Source: Platanthera guangdongensis
Lineage: Eukaryota; Streptophyta; Magnoliopsida; Asparagales; Orchidaceae
Direction: 5' to 3'
NCBI GenBank assembly: GCA_039583875.1
Contig: CM077149.1
Location: forward strand, 27,107,194 to 27,171,193
DNA length: 64,000 bases
Made by a program: the position numbers and the translations under genes. Of the stretch, positions 12,728-23,093 are shown piece after piece (positions within the stretch are counted from its first letter, which is position 1; every line of letters starts with the position of its first letter). Below the pieces are notes generated by a model. The model was not told the DNA's origin, did not search any database, and saw only the letters and a program-made list of their open reading frames with translations.

Positions 12728-14389
12728 TCATTCCCGTACCAAACGCTCATCATGAGCTTCGATCCAATTTCCTTGCCTCGAGTACTTTCTACTCAAAGCA
12801 TCCACCACCACGTTGGCTTTACCTGGCGTATATTGAATCGCCACCTCGTAGTCTCCAAGAAACTCAACCCACCTGCGCTGCCGCATGTTCAAGTCCTTTT
12901 GATCCAAGAGATACTTCAGGCTTTTATGATCCGTGAAGATCTCCACCTTTGCACCATACACATAATGTCGCCATATTTTCAACGCAAAAATTACCGCTGC
13001 CAACTCCAAATCATGGACGGGGTAATTCCTTTCATGAGGCTTCAGCTGTCTCGACCCAAAAGCTATCACCTTGCCATGTTGCACCAAAACGCAACCCAAA
13101 CCGCAACCCGATGCGTCACTGAAGATCTGAAATCCCTCGGTCCCTTGCAGTAGACTTAGGATTGGAGCCATCATAAGCCTCTCCTTCAGTGCCTCGAATG
13201 CTTGACTGCACTCTTGAGTCCACACAAACTTATGATCCTTACGAGTGAGTGAGGTGAGGGGTAGAGCTATCCGCAAAAAATTCTCGACGAATCTTCTATA
13301 ATACCCGGCTAGTACAAGAAAACTTCGGACTTCCGCCATGGTCCTCAAGACTGGCCAATCTCTGATGGCCTCCACTTTTGTTGGATCCACTGCCACCCCA
13401 TCCCCACTAATCATGTGGCCCAAAAATGCCACCTTCTCTAACCAGAACTCGCACTTTGAGAACTTTGCATACAATTGATTTTCCCACAACACTTGCAAGA
13501 CCACTCTCAAGTGGGTCTCATGCTCCTCTTCAGATTTGAAATACACCAAGATGTCATCAATGAAGACAACCACAAAAGAATCCAAGTATTCCCGAAATAC
13601 CCGATTCATAAGGTCCATGAACATAGATGGCGCGTTCGTCAGCCCGAACGGCATCACCGTAAACGCAAAGTGTCCGTACCTTGTACCAAAAGCAGTCTTG
13701 GGTATGTCCTCGTCCCGAATTCGCAGCTGATAATATCCTGACTTCAAGTCCAATTTTGAATACACCACTGACCCCACCAATTGATCGAACAAGTCATCTA
13801 TCCGAGGAATCAGATACTTATTTTTGACGGTCAATTTATTCAGCTCTCGGCAGTCTATGCACAGCCGCATGCTACCGTCTTTCTTCTTTACAAACAACAA
13901 CGGCGCACTCCGCGGCGAAGAACTGGGTCTGATATACCCTTGATCTAACAGTTCCTGCAACTGTACTTTGAGTCCTACCAACTCCTTTGGTGCCATCCTA
14001 AACAGATGACGTGACACCGGCCTAGCCTCCGGCACTAACTCGATCGAGAAGTTGATCTCCCACCGAGGAGGCGCTCCTGGAATTTCATCCGGAAACACAT
14101 CCTTGAACTCTGCCACTACGGGCACTTCCTTAATAGACAGCTGGGAGAGACGAACCTCCAATAAAGCTACAAGCGCTACACCACCCTGGTTAACCGCCCG
14201 CATCAACTGCATGGCCGAAATCAGGGAACAGGCCACTCCACAAAGGCCCTCAAATTTGACCTCTGCCTGCCCTTCGCTCCTTAGGGTCACTACCTTAGAT
14301 AGGCAGTCAATACTGGCGCGCTGCTCTGTAAGCCAGTCCATGCCCAAAATGACATCGAACTCAACCAATGGTAAAATCGATGCTACCAA
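12728..14389 (-). CDS. pol: Gypsy-1 reverse transcriptase and RNase H
   Basis: An uninterrupted 553-codon frame. It starts in the end of protease ([10 protein letters not shown] near residues 10-20) and runs through a linker to [51 protein letters not shown] and the active site FIDDILVY at about residues 275-283. Then [11 protein letters not shown] and YYRRFVENF. RNase H follows with [29 protein letters not shown] and DALSRK near the end. All catalytic residues I can place are present. This is the best preserved enzyme in the window. Confidence 0.92.
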   Translation of the reverse strand: MVASILPLVEFDVILGMDWLTEQRASIDCLSKVVTLRSEGQAEVKFEGLCGVACSLISAMQLMRAVNQGGVALVALLEVRLSQLSIKEVPVVAEFKDVFPDEIPGAPPRWEINFSIELVPEARPVSRHLFRMAPKELVGLKVQLQELLDQGYIRPSSSPRSAPLLFVKKKDGSMRLCIDCRELNKLTVKNKYLIPRIDDLFDQLVGSVVYSKLDLKSGYYQLRIRDEDIPKTAFGTRYGHFAFTVMPFGLTNAPSMFMDLMNRVFREYLDSFVVVFIDDILVYFKSEEEHETHLRVVLQVLWENQLYAKFSKCEFWLEKVAFLGHMISGDGVAVDPTKVEAIRDWPVLRTMAEVRSFLVLAGYYRRFVENFLRIALPLTSLTRKDHKFVWTQECSQAFEALKERLMMAPILSLLQGTEGFQIFSDASGCGLGCVLVQHGKVIAFGSRQLKPHERNYPVHDLELAAVIFALKIWRHYVYGAKVEIFTDHKSLKYLLDQKDLNMRQRRWVEFLGDYEVAIQYTPGKANVVVDALSRKYSRQGNWIEAHDERLVRE

Positions 14390-14396
14390 AACGAAG

Positions 14397-14645
14397 TCAA
14401 CACCGTGTAACTCCCAACAGATGCGCCCTTTGGCCCCCAGTGGTCATGGATGACCCATTAGGCGTGCGCACTTTCAGCTCTGCGTCCACCGAGAAAGACT
14501 CAACTCCTATTCGCCGGATAAAGCTCTCCACGAGAAAGGAGTGCGATGCACCCGTATCGAACAATACCCTAGCAGGGTATCTGGAAACTAAAATGAAGCC
14601 TACAACATAGACATCACACAAAAAGGGGCTAAAAGTATGAAGCAC
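14397..14645 (-). pseudogene. pol: Gypsy-1 protease, frameshifted
   Basis: 82 codons with PARVLFDTGASHSFLVESF. DTG is the aspartic protease active site. The frame differs from both the gag frame and the RT frame. The switch to the RT frame falls around the G- and C-rich stretch near 14430-14440, so a small insertion or deletion breaks the polyprotein here. Confidence 0.8.
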
Positions 14646-14839
14646 AAAATTTCAACTTAAATTTTCTTCATACCTATCACCACATCGGTTTGGAGGATCG
14701 CTTCTTGCTGTCCAAGGTTGTAAGCGCTTGGTTGCACCGGTTGGAACCAAGAAGCGCTCGACTCCTCCATCTTCCCTTTCTCTGCAGCACTGGGGCCGGA
14801 GCGCACAGTCTGCTCCTGCCTTGCCTCTTGCCCCGCTCC

Positions 14840-15760
14840 TCCTTAGGGACAAACCCGAGCTATGTGCCCCACCTTACCGCAGTTGTAACATGTCGGCGGT
14901 CCCCTAGAGTGGGAACCTCCAGGCGTCCAATTGCTCTTCTCACCGGATCTGGAAGTGTGCGGCTTCTTCCTCCACCTACTCCCTTCAGACATTCCGTGGG
15001 ATTGGGAAGGCTTCCCTTCCCCTTGCTTGGGAGTAAAACCCTTACGACGCTGGGTTCACTCCAGATCACTTTCCAAAATCCTGGTGGCCTCAACAAATTC
15101 ATTGAAACCAGCTCTCTTCATGGAAATGAGGGGTTGTCTCAGGTTCTCCCTCAGCCCCTGATAGAAGAGGTTATCCCTCTCTATATCATCTGCCATCGTC
15201 GTTCCCGCGTAACGACTCAAACGGGTGAACTCCTGCACATACTCATCCACCGTCTTGTCTCGCTGCATTAAATGCAGAAACTGTCTCTGAAGGGCCAACC
15301 TTGTCGAAACGGGAATGTACCTCTTTAGAAAAGCATCACCAAATTCCTCCATCGATGGGATGCGTCCAGGGAACTGGCGGCCGCTATGGCTCACCCACCA
15401 CAACTTGGCGTCTCCTTCCAACATGAACGCCGCATACTCAGCTTTCTTTTCTTCTGGCGTCTCTGCCGCCCTCAAAAACTCTTGAATGTGAACCCACCAA
15501 TCCTGCGCATCCGTTGCCGTACCAACTCCTTTGAAAGACGGAGGATGGAAACTCAGGAAGAACTTCATGTGTCGGTCTCCACGTCCGACAACCACCCTTT
15601 CCGCCAAAGCCTCCAATCGCCTGGCTTCTCCTCCGGGCACGACCGTCGCCGTGTCCGGTGTAGCAGGGGTTGCTACCTGAGCTACCACTGTAGCTTGGGC
15701 TGCCACCATCGCTTCTGCAAGCATGCGGCAGAAGTCGGCCGGGTTTACACCCGTGCCCAA
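14840..15760 (-). CDS. gag: Gypsy-1 gag with zinc knuckle
   Basis: 15760-15056 (234 codons) holds a retrotransposon gag domain: DRHMKFFLSFHPPSFKGVGT, AQDWWVHIQEFL, YAAFMLEGDAKLWW, RQFLHLMQRDKTVDEYVQEF, YAGTTMADDIERDNLFYQGL. After a stop the same frame reaches a zinc knuckle CYNCGKVGHIARVCP at about 14888-14844. The first methionine at 15760 may not be the original start, because gag-like sequence may extend toward the primer-binding site. Gag packages RNA and assembles the particle. Confidence 0.85.
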
Positions 15761-15956
15761 AAGACCTGGTGCAGTGGCACTGCTCGCCGAGAGTTCCTCT
15801 CTTGCTCTTTACGTACCCGCCACGTTGCTTGCACTCTTCAAGAAAACAAGAAACAAGGAATCAGTCTCTAAACTCAAGACTTAAACATAAGGACACTCAT
15901 GGTCCCACGTTACTCTTATGTGGATAACTTCTCTACGTATTGACCTTGAATCTAAC

Positions 15957-15973
15957 CTGGCTCTGATACCAAA
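15957..15973 (-). other. Primer-binding site of Gypsy-1
   Basis: On the minus strand TTTGGTATCAGAGCCAG directly follows the 5' LTR (15975-18563). It matches tRNA-iMet and fixes the element's orientation. Confidence 0.9.
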
Positions 15974-15974
15974 T

Positions 15975-18563
15975 TGTAACACCTCCCCTGTAATGACCGT
16001 ATAATATGGGTCCGGCCGGGGCCCCAGAACATACGGACGCCACATCTTTAGTATTATAAGATGATATAACTACCCACACTCGAAACTCTTGCACAACACA
16101 GCGGAAACACAAGCAAGACAAGAAGTTATCCACTACAAGAAGAGTAATAACAATGGACTTATGGCCTTACAACAAGTGTCCAAACTCAAATAATACAGCA
16201 GTCAAGAAAGTGCATAGCACTCCTAGTCTACATCGGCATGCAAGCCGGACAACATGAATCTCAAACATACAACATCATATAAGTAGAGCTACAAAAGAGA
16301 GAAGCACTTCATGAGGCTTAGGCCTTTCTGGCCGGTGAGCTAACTCCTGCATGTGGTCCTTGCCCTGTAAAATTTATTAGTAACGTGGGTCAGCAAAGGC
16401 TGACCTCAAACTGTATAACAAACACATCTCCTCCCGGCCGCCCCTAACGGACCCTGGGGTACTCCTCCAACCTGCAAGGTAGCACTTCGTATGCAATATT
16501 CATAAGCAAGAAAAACAACTACAGAAACAGGCTTGGATGTCACACACATCATACATGTTCTCTACTGGTTGAGCATATAATGAAAAGGGCCTACTTATGC
16601 AACATGTATGCAACAACCCGGGCTTCACCCAAGGCAACCTATCTCGTATGCATCTAGCACATCATCACATCATATGGGTACTCATCGATTCCCCATTGGC
16701 ATAAAGCCACAAACAAATGGGTAACACCATTTCCCCCAACGATACACAGGACGCCACATGGAACTCTTGCAAAGGCCCCACCCGCTCAAGGTCTTAGCCC
16801 CGGGTTTGCCTACAAGCTCTGACGTCTCATGTCAGGATTCCAACAAACACAAAACAGACCGATTCTAAGAAGCCTTGCCGGACCCCTCCCGCTCATGGCC
16901 TCATTGCCCGGGCTTGCCCCCATGCTTGACATTCTCGTCAATCTCACAAAAGGGGACTAGTCTCGCCGGGACACTCTCCACACATGACTTGAACGTCACG
17001 GGATAGCCAGCCGACCACAGAGACATAGCCATGCCTTCGCACATCACAATCCAAGACAATTCCACCCTATTCCCTCATTTGTACTGCAGCATTCCCGCGC
17101 ACCAAGGAAACCATCTACAACTCATGCGAAGCTAACCTTGTCCACCAAGGAAACCATCTACCGCCATTGAGGAGCTAACCTTGTCCGGTTCCGACTACAC
17201 GTACTCACTCGATAAAAAGGGGAAAACATCACCACATCACAAACAACATCTTGCCGCAACGGAATCTCTACGAATCCTTAAAGTTCGTATGCAACATCAC
17301 CGAGTCGGACTAACGGTCGCAACTACGGCTTCACCTACCATGCCTAATCCACTAACGGAGCGGATCTCTAATTCAAAACATGTCGGGGACGGACTCAATC
17401 GACCCGGAGGTTCCTCTTGAACCTTGGCGACCCAAAACACCTCTCATTTGAGTGTTTGGTGCCCAAAACTAGAAAAGAAAATGGTGCGGAAGACATGCAT
17501 CCTAAAACTAAGAGGAGAAGTGTCATTACCTTCCGACTCCTCTTCCTAGCCATGGCAAAATAGTCGGATGAAAACCTTCGCAACGATTTAGCCTCCACAG
17601 ATTTGGACTCGGCTTGCGATTTGGAGCACCGAAGCCTCTCCTACAGCCCAAATCTTCCTTCACTTTCTTCCTTGATCTCCCTTCTCTCTAGAATGTAGTA
17701 AGAGAAAAGCTTGAAGAAGAATGAGGGTTTCCAACCCTATACTCTGACTTAACTCCTCAAGAACAGTCTTGAACCATCAGATCCTAAAATCAGGGAAAGA
17801 ATGGCCATGATCCGCCTGAAAAAATAAAACACCCGGGGCGAACACGGCCTGGCACACGCCCGTGTCCAGGGTCGTGTCCCCCATTCGCCATCACAAATCG
17901 ACACGCCTTGAACAGCACATGGGCATTCGACACGCCCGTGTTCGATTTGACACGCCCGTGTCCCAACTGACACGGCCGTGTGGTCGGCCGTGTGCCCCCA
18001 TCGACACAGCCCCGAAAACAACCCGAGAAGGACACGGCCTGGGACACGCCCGTGTCCCACGCCGTGTGCGAAGTCTCGACACTCGTCGATTGCCTTTGTG
18101 TCGACACCGCGGAAAAACGTCGAGCGAAGATCGTCGACCAAGCGGGACACGCCAGTGACACGCCCGTGTCACAGGCCATGTGCCCCAGTCTCGACACTCG
18201 ACACTCGACACTCGTCGAGTGAACATCATCGACTGAAGTTCGTCGAACGATCCACACGGCCTTGGACACGCCCGTGTCGTAGGCCGTGTGCCTTGTCTCA
18301 ACACATTGTCGAGTGAAAATGTCGACACCCCGGACCGAGTGTCAACACGGGCTCGACACGCCCTGCGACACGCCCGTGTCGCAGGCTGTGTGCCCTGTCT
18401 CGACACATCGTCGAGCGCAAAGTGTCGACTACGCAGCCAAGTCGTCAAATCCAGCCTGACACGGCCCGGGACACACCCGTATCCTGGGCCGTGTGCCCCT
18501 GCCAGAAACCAAAAATTGGCCAGAAATGCAGATCGACCCTCTCTCAAAATCTGGGGTGTTGCA
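15975..18563 (-). repeat. Gypsy-1 5' LTR
   Basis: Begins TGTAACACC and ends GGGGTGTTGCA (last bases changed from TTACA). Collinear with 8580-11156 with scattered substitutions and a few small insertions, such as an extra hairpin segment near 17970-17995. This suggests that the insertion is not very recent. Confidence 0.92.
17835..18505. repeat. Hairpin motif array in the Gypsy-1 5' LTR
   Basis: The counterpart of 10430-11095. GGGACACGCCCGTGTCCC at 18041-18058, GTGACACGCCCGTGTCAC at 18155-18172, and the CTGCGACACG/CGTGTCGCAG version at 18363-18384. Most positions outside the cores differ slightly between the two LTRs, while these stems are kept. Confidence 0.9.
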
Positions 18564-18759
18564 CTGTCAAAGCTTTCATATTTAGACTCCAAGATTTCTT
18601 GATGGCGTCGAGTGTATGCAGCAAACCCAACACCATGTTGAGTGCACTCAACGCACTCAATGCTTTTAAACTTAGTGTCATAGACATCACAGCAAGGCGT
18701 TGAGTGTATACAACACACTCAACACCGCATTGAGTGCACTCAACACACTCAACGCTTTT
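18564..18759 (-). repeat. LARD 3' LTR, second part (truncated)
   Basis: Continues the left LARD LTR after Gypsy-1, matching the right LTR from about 21543 (AGACTCCAAGATTTC, TTGAGTGTATACAACACACT). It stops at 18759 in ...CTCAACGCTTTT, about 200 bases on, and the remaining 1.3 kb of this LTR is absent. What follows is a Sire-type LTR fragment, so the LTR was cut here. Confidence 0.85.
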
Positions 18760-19480
18760 TGAAAATGTTTAAGTTGTCTTACCTTAATCACCTAGAGCGG
18801 GGTGAATCGGTGAGTTGTTTGTCTTTTTACGGAATAAAAAATTAAGGAGCGATGGACAAAAAATTATCCAAGCATTCACAGACGACAACAAGAGTTATAG
18901 TGCTTCCCCAACCTTGGGTATATCCACTTTCCACTCACCGATCTAGTAATGCACTGGACTCGGCTACTCCACTAATCTCGAATTGAAAACAATCCTACAC
19001 CTCGGAACAATGTTCCTATAACTCGATCCCAAAAACTGGATCTAAACTCGGAAGATAAAACTTCCAACAAGAACTCAAAGAGCAAAGCTCCTACGACTCG
19101 GAGAAAGATCTCCTATAAGAATAGATTGAAATAAACAAATACAAATAGTGATTTGATCTCAGATCTTGAAAACTTCTGCATGTTCTTCTTCCTTGAACTT
19201 TGCATCTTTATTGCTCTATCTCAATCCTTCAATCACGGTCTCATTCTGAGCACCAGACGACTCACCATCTGACTGGGGAGTTTACCTCATCGCAGGATGT
19301 CTCTACATGCTAATAATTTCAACAAGGAACTAGTCAAAACCACGCTTAACCACTAGAACCCAACAACCTAGTACAGACCAAACATACATAAATACTTGCT
19401 CTTGCTGCTAACTTGCTCTGAGAATTTTATAAACGATGAAATGCTTAAACCTAGGATGACATACCATCATCCTATTAATT
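18760..19480 (-). repeat. Sire-type LTR fragment (third family)
   Basis: Starts TGAAAATG and then has ACCTTAATCACCTAGAGCG, matching the Sire-2 LTR start (ACCTAATCACCTAGAG). The block at 18890-18985 (TTATAGTGCTTCCCCAACC, TATCCACTTTCCACTCACC) matches 28140-28215 of Sire-2. The rest differs, so it is another Sire family. The right end is uncertain, and there is no coding sequence. It may be the 3' end of a solo or truncated LTR joined to the LARD. Confidence 0.6.
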
Positions 19481-19972
19481 CTTGTGTAAAGTCCATGAAT
19501 ACATGAATTTGTATTCTTTTGACTCAAAACAATGTGTGTATATATGTCATCATATAAATCTTTAGCTTGGCATGTGTGCAAATGCTATGTTATGCTATGC
19601 ATGATGTGTTATGCATTCTAAAAAGTCCTTAATGCATGCTATGAGTGGCGTACAAATGAAATATTATGCATCCCATAGTACATAATATCGCATGTAATGA
19701 AAAAGTATAATGTGCTAATGGGCACCCATGTGATGATGGTTATGCATCCCATACTACATAATCATCACATGTTGCCACCTATGGTGGATCCATATACAAA
19801 CACATATTATGCATCCCATACTACATAATATGCTCCATATACTTATTTTCATGCTACGAGTGTAGTTGTCATGCTTCAGGCAAGACGTACTGATGACACA
19901 ATGGTGTGTGTATGAAATGACTTTAGACAGCTAACACTAACAAAAGAAGGTTGCTCAACCAATTGTCAAAGC
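19481..19972 (-). other. Non-coding internal DNA of the LARD with direct repeats
   Basis: Lies between the Sire-type fragment and the LARD primer-binding site. No open frame. ATGCATCCCATACTACATAA occurs at 19742 and 19809 with a close variant near 19667, spaced about 70 bases. The section is A+T-rich with several runs of ATGC/GCAT words around 19560-19640. Confidence 0.6.
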
Positions 19973-19990
19973 AACCTCCCTCTGATACCA
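19973..19990 (-). other. Primer-binding site of the LARD
   Basis: On the minus strand TGGTATCAGAGGGAGGTT, two bases from the end of the right LTR. This is tRNA-iMet type with a GGGAGG extension. Confidence 0.85.
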
Positions 19991-21584
19991 ACTGTCACAA
20001 CATGCATTTTCTCAACATTTGAGTGATATCAGAGTAAGCGAAAATACGTGTCATGATGTCATGCCGTGTAGAGGATAACTGCAGTTGCTCAGGCAAAACC
20101 CCAAACACTACAGTTTATGTGAAATCCATAAATTATTAAGAAAAAATCTAGTTTAAATTGGATGGTCGTATCCCTCGGCATAGCAGATCAACTAGTCCAC
20201 GAGTAAAATTATAGTTATGCGCTGTGAAAAATACTTTGGTTAAGTTGATTAACACCCTACATGCGTATAAAACATCTCCAAAGGACAACTCATGGCAAGC
20301 AAGAGTCTAGATTTATTATAAGTATTGAAATAGTTTTTACGTTAACTAGAAAAATAGTATTTTAATTTTATAAATATGAGATGTATGAAATACAAGTAGT
20401 AATGCTCTTATAAGTGAAAATACCTAACATGCAACCTAGAATAAAACATTACCAGAGAGCAAGTAAAAAACAACCATAAAAGGCAAAACTAGAAGCTTAG
20501 CAGAGCACTCAGCAATTCTAAAGAAGACCACCAGTGGGAGTCAACAAACTGACACGAACCCACTGGTCAGTATGTGTGTCTGTACTCTAAAGAAAACAAC
20601 AAGGATCTACCTCCCAAGGTGGTGAAATCCTCTACAACTCTATAGTCCACAAGCAAACACCAAACCTAGCCGCTCAACCGACTACTGCTCGGAACCTGAG
20701 GTATTCAAAGAAAGAATACATCGGTAAGAAAAATACAAGTGGAAAACAAAACTGTCAGTAAACAAAGGAGTGGCAAGATTACTAATCCCAAACCTGAATT
20801 GTTGTCAAAAGAAAACACAACAAACAACTAGTTATTTATAATGAAGAGTTAACTTATAATGTTAAAAGGTAATAAATTTGCACCAAGTGCGAACAGAGTT
20901 ATACTTAGTAAAAAATCTGCAGGAAAAGGCAGAAGTAGCATAAGTTTAATCCATAGGAAACTAAAACGGGGCAAAGGCTCAATAAACACATGAATCATTA
21001 ATACCATAACGCAACAAGATCTGAGTCGAGACCAAATAGGTCAAACCCGAACTAGTAGACCCAAACATCTCAAAAATAGGACTGCGGTGAAAGTCATATA
21101 ACCCAACAGAACAAAAATGAGACTCAAACATGCTCGGGTGTAATGATTCATAAAACTAAGCCAAACAAACCAACCCCATATCCAAATACCAATAAACCCA
21201 AACTTCAATAAATTCAGTAGAAAACCAACGATTCAAGCTTCGCAAGACTAAGCCTTAGTGTTATACGTCAAATCGGTGAAAGGACACCAAGCTAAAGAAA
21301 AAGCGTCGAGTACACTCGACACTGCGTCGAGTGCAGTCGTTACACTCGACGCCATAACACAGCACACTCAATGCTTAAACATGACAGCAAGAATAGACGA
21401 TGCCATTGAGTGAGTTCAGCTCACTCAACGCCTAAACACAGCGCGATGACGTTGAGTGAGTTCAGCTCACTCAACACTGTCGACGCTTTTACATAACTTG
21501 ATGAATAAAGTGTCAGCGTTAAGTGAGTTAATCTCACTCAACACTGTCAACGCTTTCACACTTAGACTCCAAGATTTCCTGATG

Positions 21585-22010
21585 GCGTCGACTTTATGCA
21601 ACAGAGTCAACGCTGCATTGAGTGCATTCAACGCACTCAACGCTTTTACACTTAGCATCACAGACATCACAACAAGGCATTGAGTGTATACAACACACTA
21701 AACATCACGTTGAGTGCACTCAAGGCACTCAACGCTTTTACACTTAGCATGACAGACTCATAGCAAGGCGTTGAGTGTATACAGCACATTCAACGTCGTG
21801 TTGTGTGCACTCAATGCACTCAACGCTTTTACACTTAGATTTATGGACTCACAGCAAGGCATTGAGTGTATATAGCACACTCAATGCCATGTTGAGTGCA
21901 CACAACGCATTCAACTCTTTTACAATTATCGTCACAGACTCACATCATGGCGTTGAGTGTATACAGCACACTCAATGCTGCGTTGAGTGCACTCAACGCT
22001 TTTGGACTTA
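21585..22010. repeat. 91-bp tandem repeat in the LARD LTR
   Basis: Five imperfect units start at about 21585, 21677, 21769, 21859 and 21950 (spacing 90-92). Each contains GCGTTGAGTGTATACAGCAC, then GTTGAGTGCACTCAACGC, itself an inverted repeat, then CTTTTACACTTAGCATCACA. Part of the array is also seen in the left LTR at 18600-18759. Confidence 0.88.
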
Positions 22011-22094
22011 GGCTAGAAATTGGATTCTGTTCTAAGGCTACACTCAACGCCTAAAGGCTACTCAATGCCTAATGGTTATACTCAACGAATCTTG

Positions 22095-22225
22095 CTCCAT
22101 TCGACGAAATGTCCTAGCTCATCGAACTCCGTTCGACGAAATTCCTCTGTTCGTCGAACTACGTTCGACGAAATTCCTCTGTTCGTCGAACTCCATTCGA
22201 CGAAATAACTTCAGTTTGACGAACG
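22095..22225. repeat. TTCGACGAA / TTCGTCGAA inverted-motif array in the LARD LTR
   Basis: A unit of about 32 bases, GTTCGACGAAATTCCTCTG followed by TTCGTCGAACT, is repeated with half-units at both ends. The same 10-base motif in both orientations characterises the unrelated Sire-1 LTRs. Confidence 0.85.
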
Positions 22226-22661
22226 CTGACCACTCCAAACCGACAACTATTTTAAGAAACTAATACATTGAATGATATACAAGAAGAACATTATGGAAAA
22301 TATACAGGAAAAGACAATCTAAGCAAGGGGAAGAAGTCACCACAAACCTCAAATCGCCAATACAGCCACATAAACGCTCCTGAAACTTCCTAAGCAACAG
22401 TTCCTGAAACCTTTCCGGACAAAAAGGGGTCAAAACCGTATACCTATACCTCTAAAAATACAAGAAACTAGAAAAGCTTACCATAGAAACGTAGATCTAG
22501 GCGAGATCTACCCGGATCCACTCTCCAAAGAAGAAACTGAGCACCAAAGCTCCAGAAATCGGCGACCGAAAGCTTAGGAATGTCTACCGCTCTTGTTCTT
22601 CCGCAACAAGCTGATGGTTTTCATGAGGGAGACAATGAATAGGGTTTTGATGCGATGGGTT

Positions 22662-22670
22662 CTATTTATA
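22662..22670 (-). promoter_or_regulatory. Candidate TATA box of the LARD LTR
   Basis: Minus-strand TATAAATAG in a GTATAAATAGAACCC context, about 420 bases into the 5' LTR. Position and sequence fit a plant core promoter; transcription is not shown. Confidence 0.45.
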
Positions 22671-23093
22671 CTACCTTATCCGATTATTTTAATATAGGAT
22701 ATCATAATTAATTAAGTAAAGCGTCAAAACGACCCGAAAAACAAACTTACCAAAAATTTAACGAAAATCTCACCGTAGCTAAATAACGATGCTACGAACC
22801 CAACAACGCAGTCAAAATTAAGATTCGATGAACAAAACTGGGGTAAAACCTCACGAAGCCAAAACACAAGCATTCCCAAAGACTCTCCAGCGAGTCACCA
22901 AAACAATCCCGGCTCGCTAGGACATCTGGCAAACAGGCTAAACCCAGCCATACACACAGAAACCCTAAGAGCTAAAACCACGCTCTAACAATGATAAATG
23001 CTGAAAATGCGTCAACGTAACGCCCTGACGTCATAAACACGCCAAATAACGACTTAAAACAAATATCAAAAAAATTGGGGGCATTACATTAAA

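Larger units (their letters stand above)
8580..18563 (-). mobile_element. Gypsy-1: near-complete Tekay/Del-like chromovirus
   Basis: Two LTRs of about 2.58 kb (8580-11156 and 15975-18563) flank a 4.8-kb internal region with gag, protease, RT, RNase H, integrase and a chromodomain-like C-terminus on the minus strand. Target duplication: TTGTC at 8575-8579 and CTGTC at 18564-18568. The intact LARD LTR has CACTGTCAACGC at the same place (around 21543), which confirms the insertion point. The 5' LTR is on the right. The left terminal dinucleotide is TA instead of TG (TATAACACC against TGTAACACC in the other copy), a point change. Reading frames have a few stops and frameshifts. Confidence 0.92.
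7025..23088 (-). mobile_element. LARD-like large-LTR element with no coding capacity, inserted in Copia-2
   Basis: LTR-like ends: 19993-23088 (TGTCAC...TTACA on the plus strand) is a complete LTR of about 3.1 kb. A second copy starts at 7025, is split by Gypsy-1 and resumes at 18564-18759. A primer-binding site (minus strand TGGTATCAGAGGGAGGTT, 19973-19990) abuts the right LTR, so the element lies on the minus strand with its 5' LTR on the right. Flanks are TCAAA/TTAAA. Apart from Gypsy-1 there is no retrotransposon protein inside, only about 1.2 kb of non-coding DNA, part of which is a foreign LTR fragment. This fits a non-autonomous large retrotransposon derivative, or an element that lost its coding region. 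Confidence 0.8.
19993..23088 (-). repeat. LARD 5' LTR, complete (about 3.1 kb)
   Basis: TGTCACAAC at the left end and GGGGGCATTACA at the right give TG...CA termini, followed by the TTAAA duplication. The first 1.75 kb is matched by the left LTR. It holds inverted GTTGAGTG/CACTCAAC motifs, a 91-bp tandem array, a TTCGACGAA array and a TATA-like box for minus-strand transcription. Confidence 0.9.

Noticed and set aside
12251..13153. 300-codon plus-strand open frame
   Set aside because: Antisense to the Gypsy-1 RT/RNase H and integrase, which is the recognisable protein on the minus strand.
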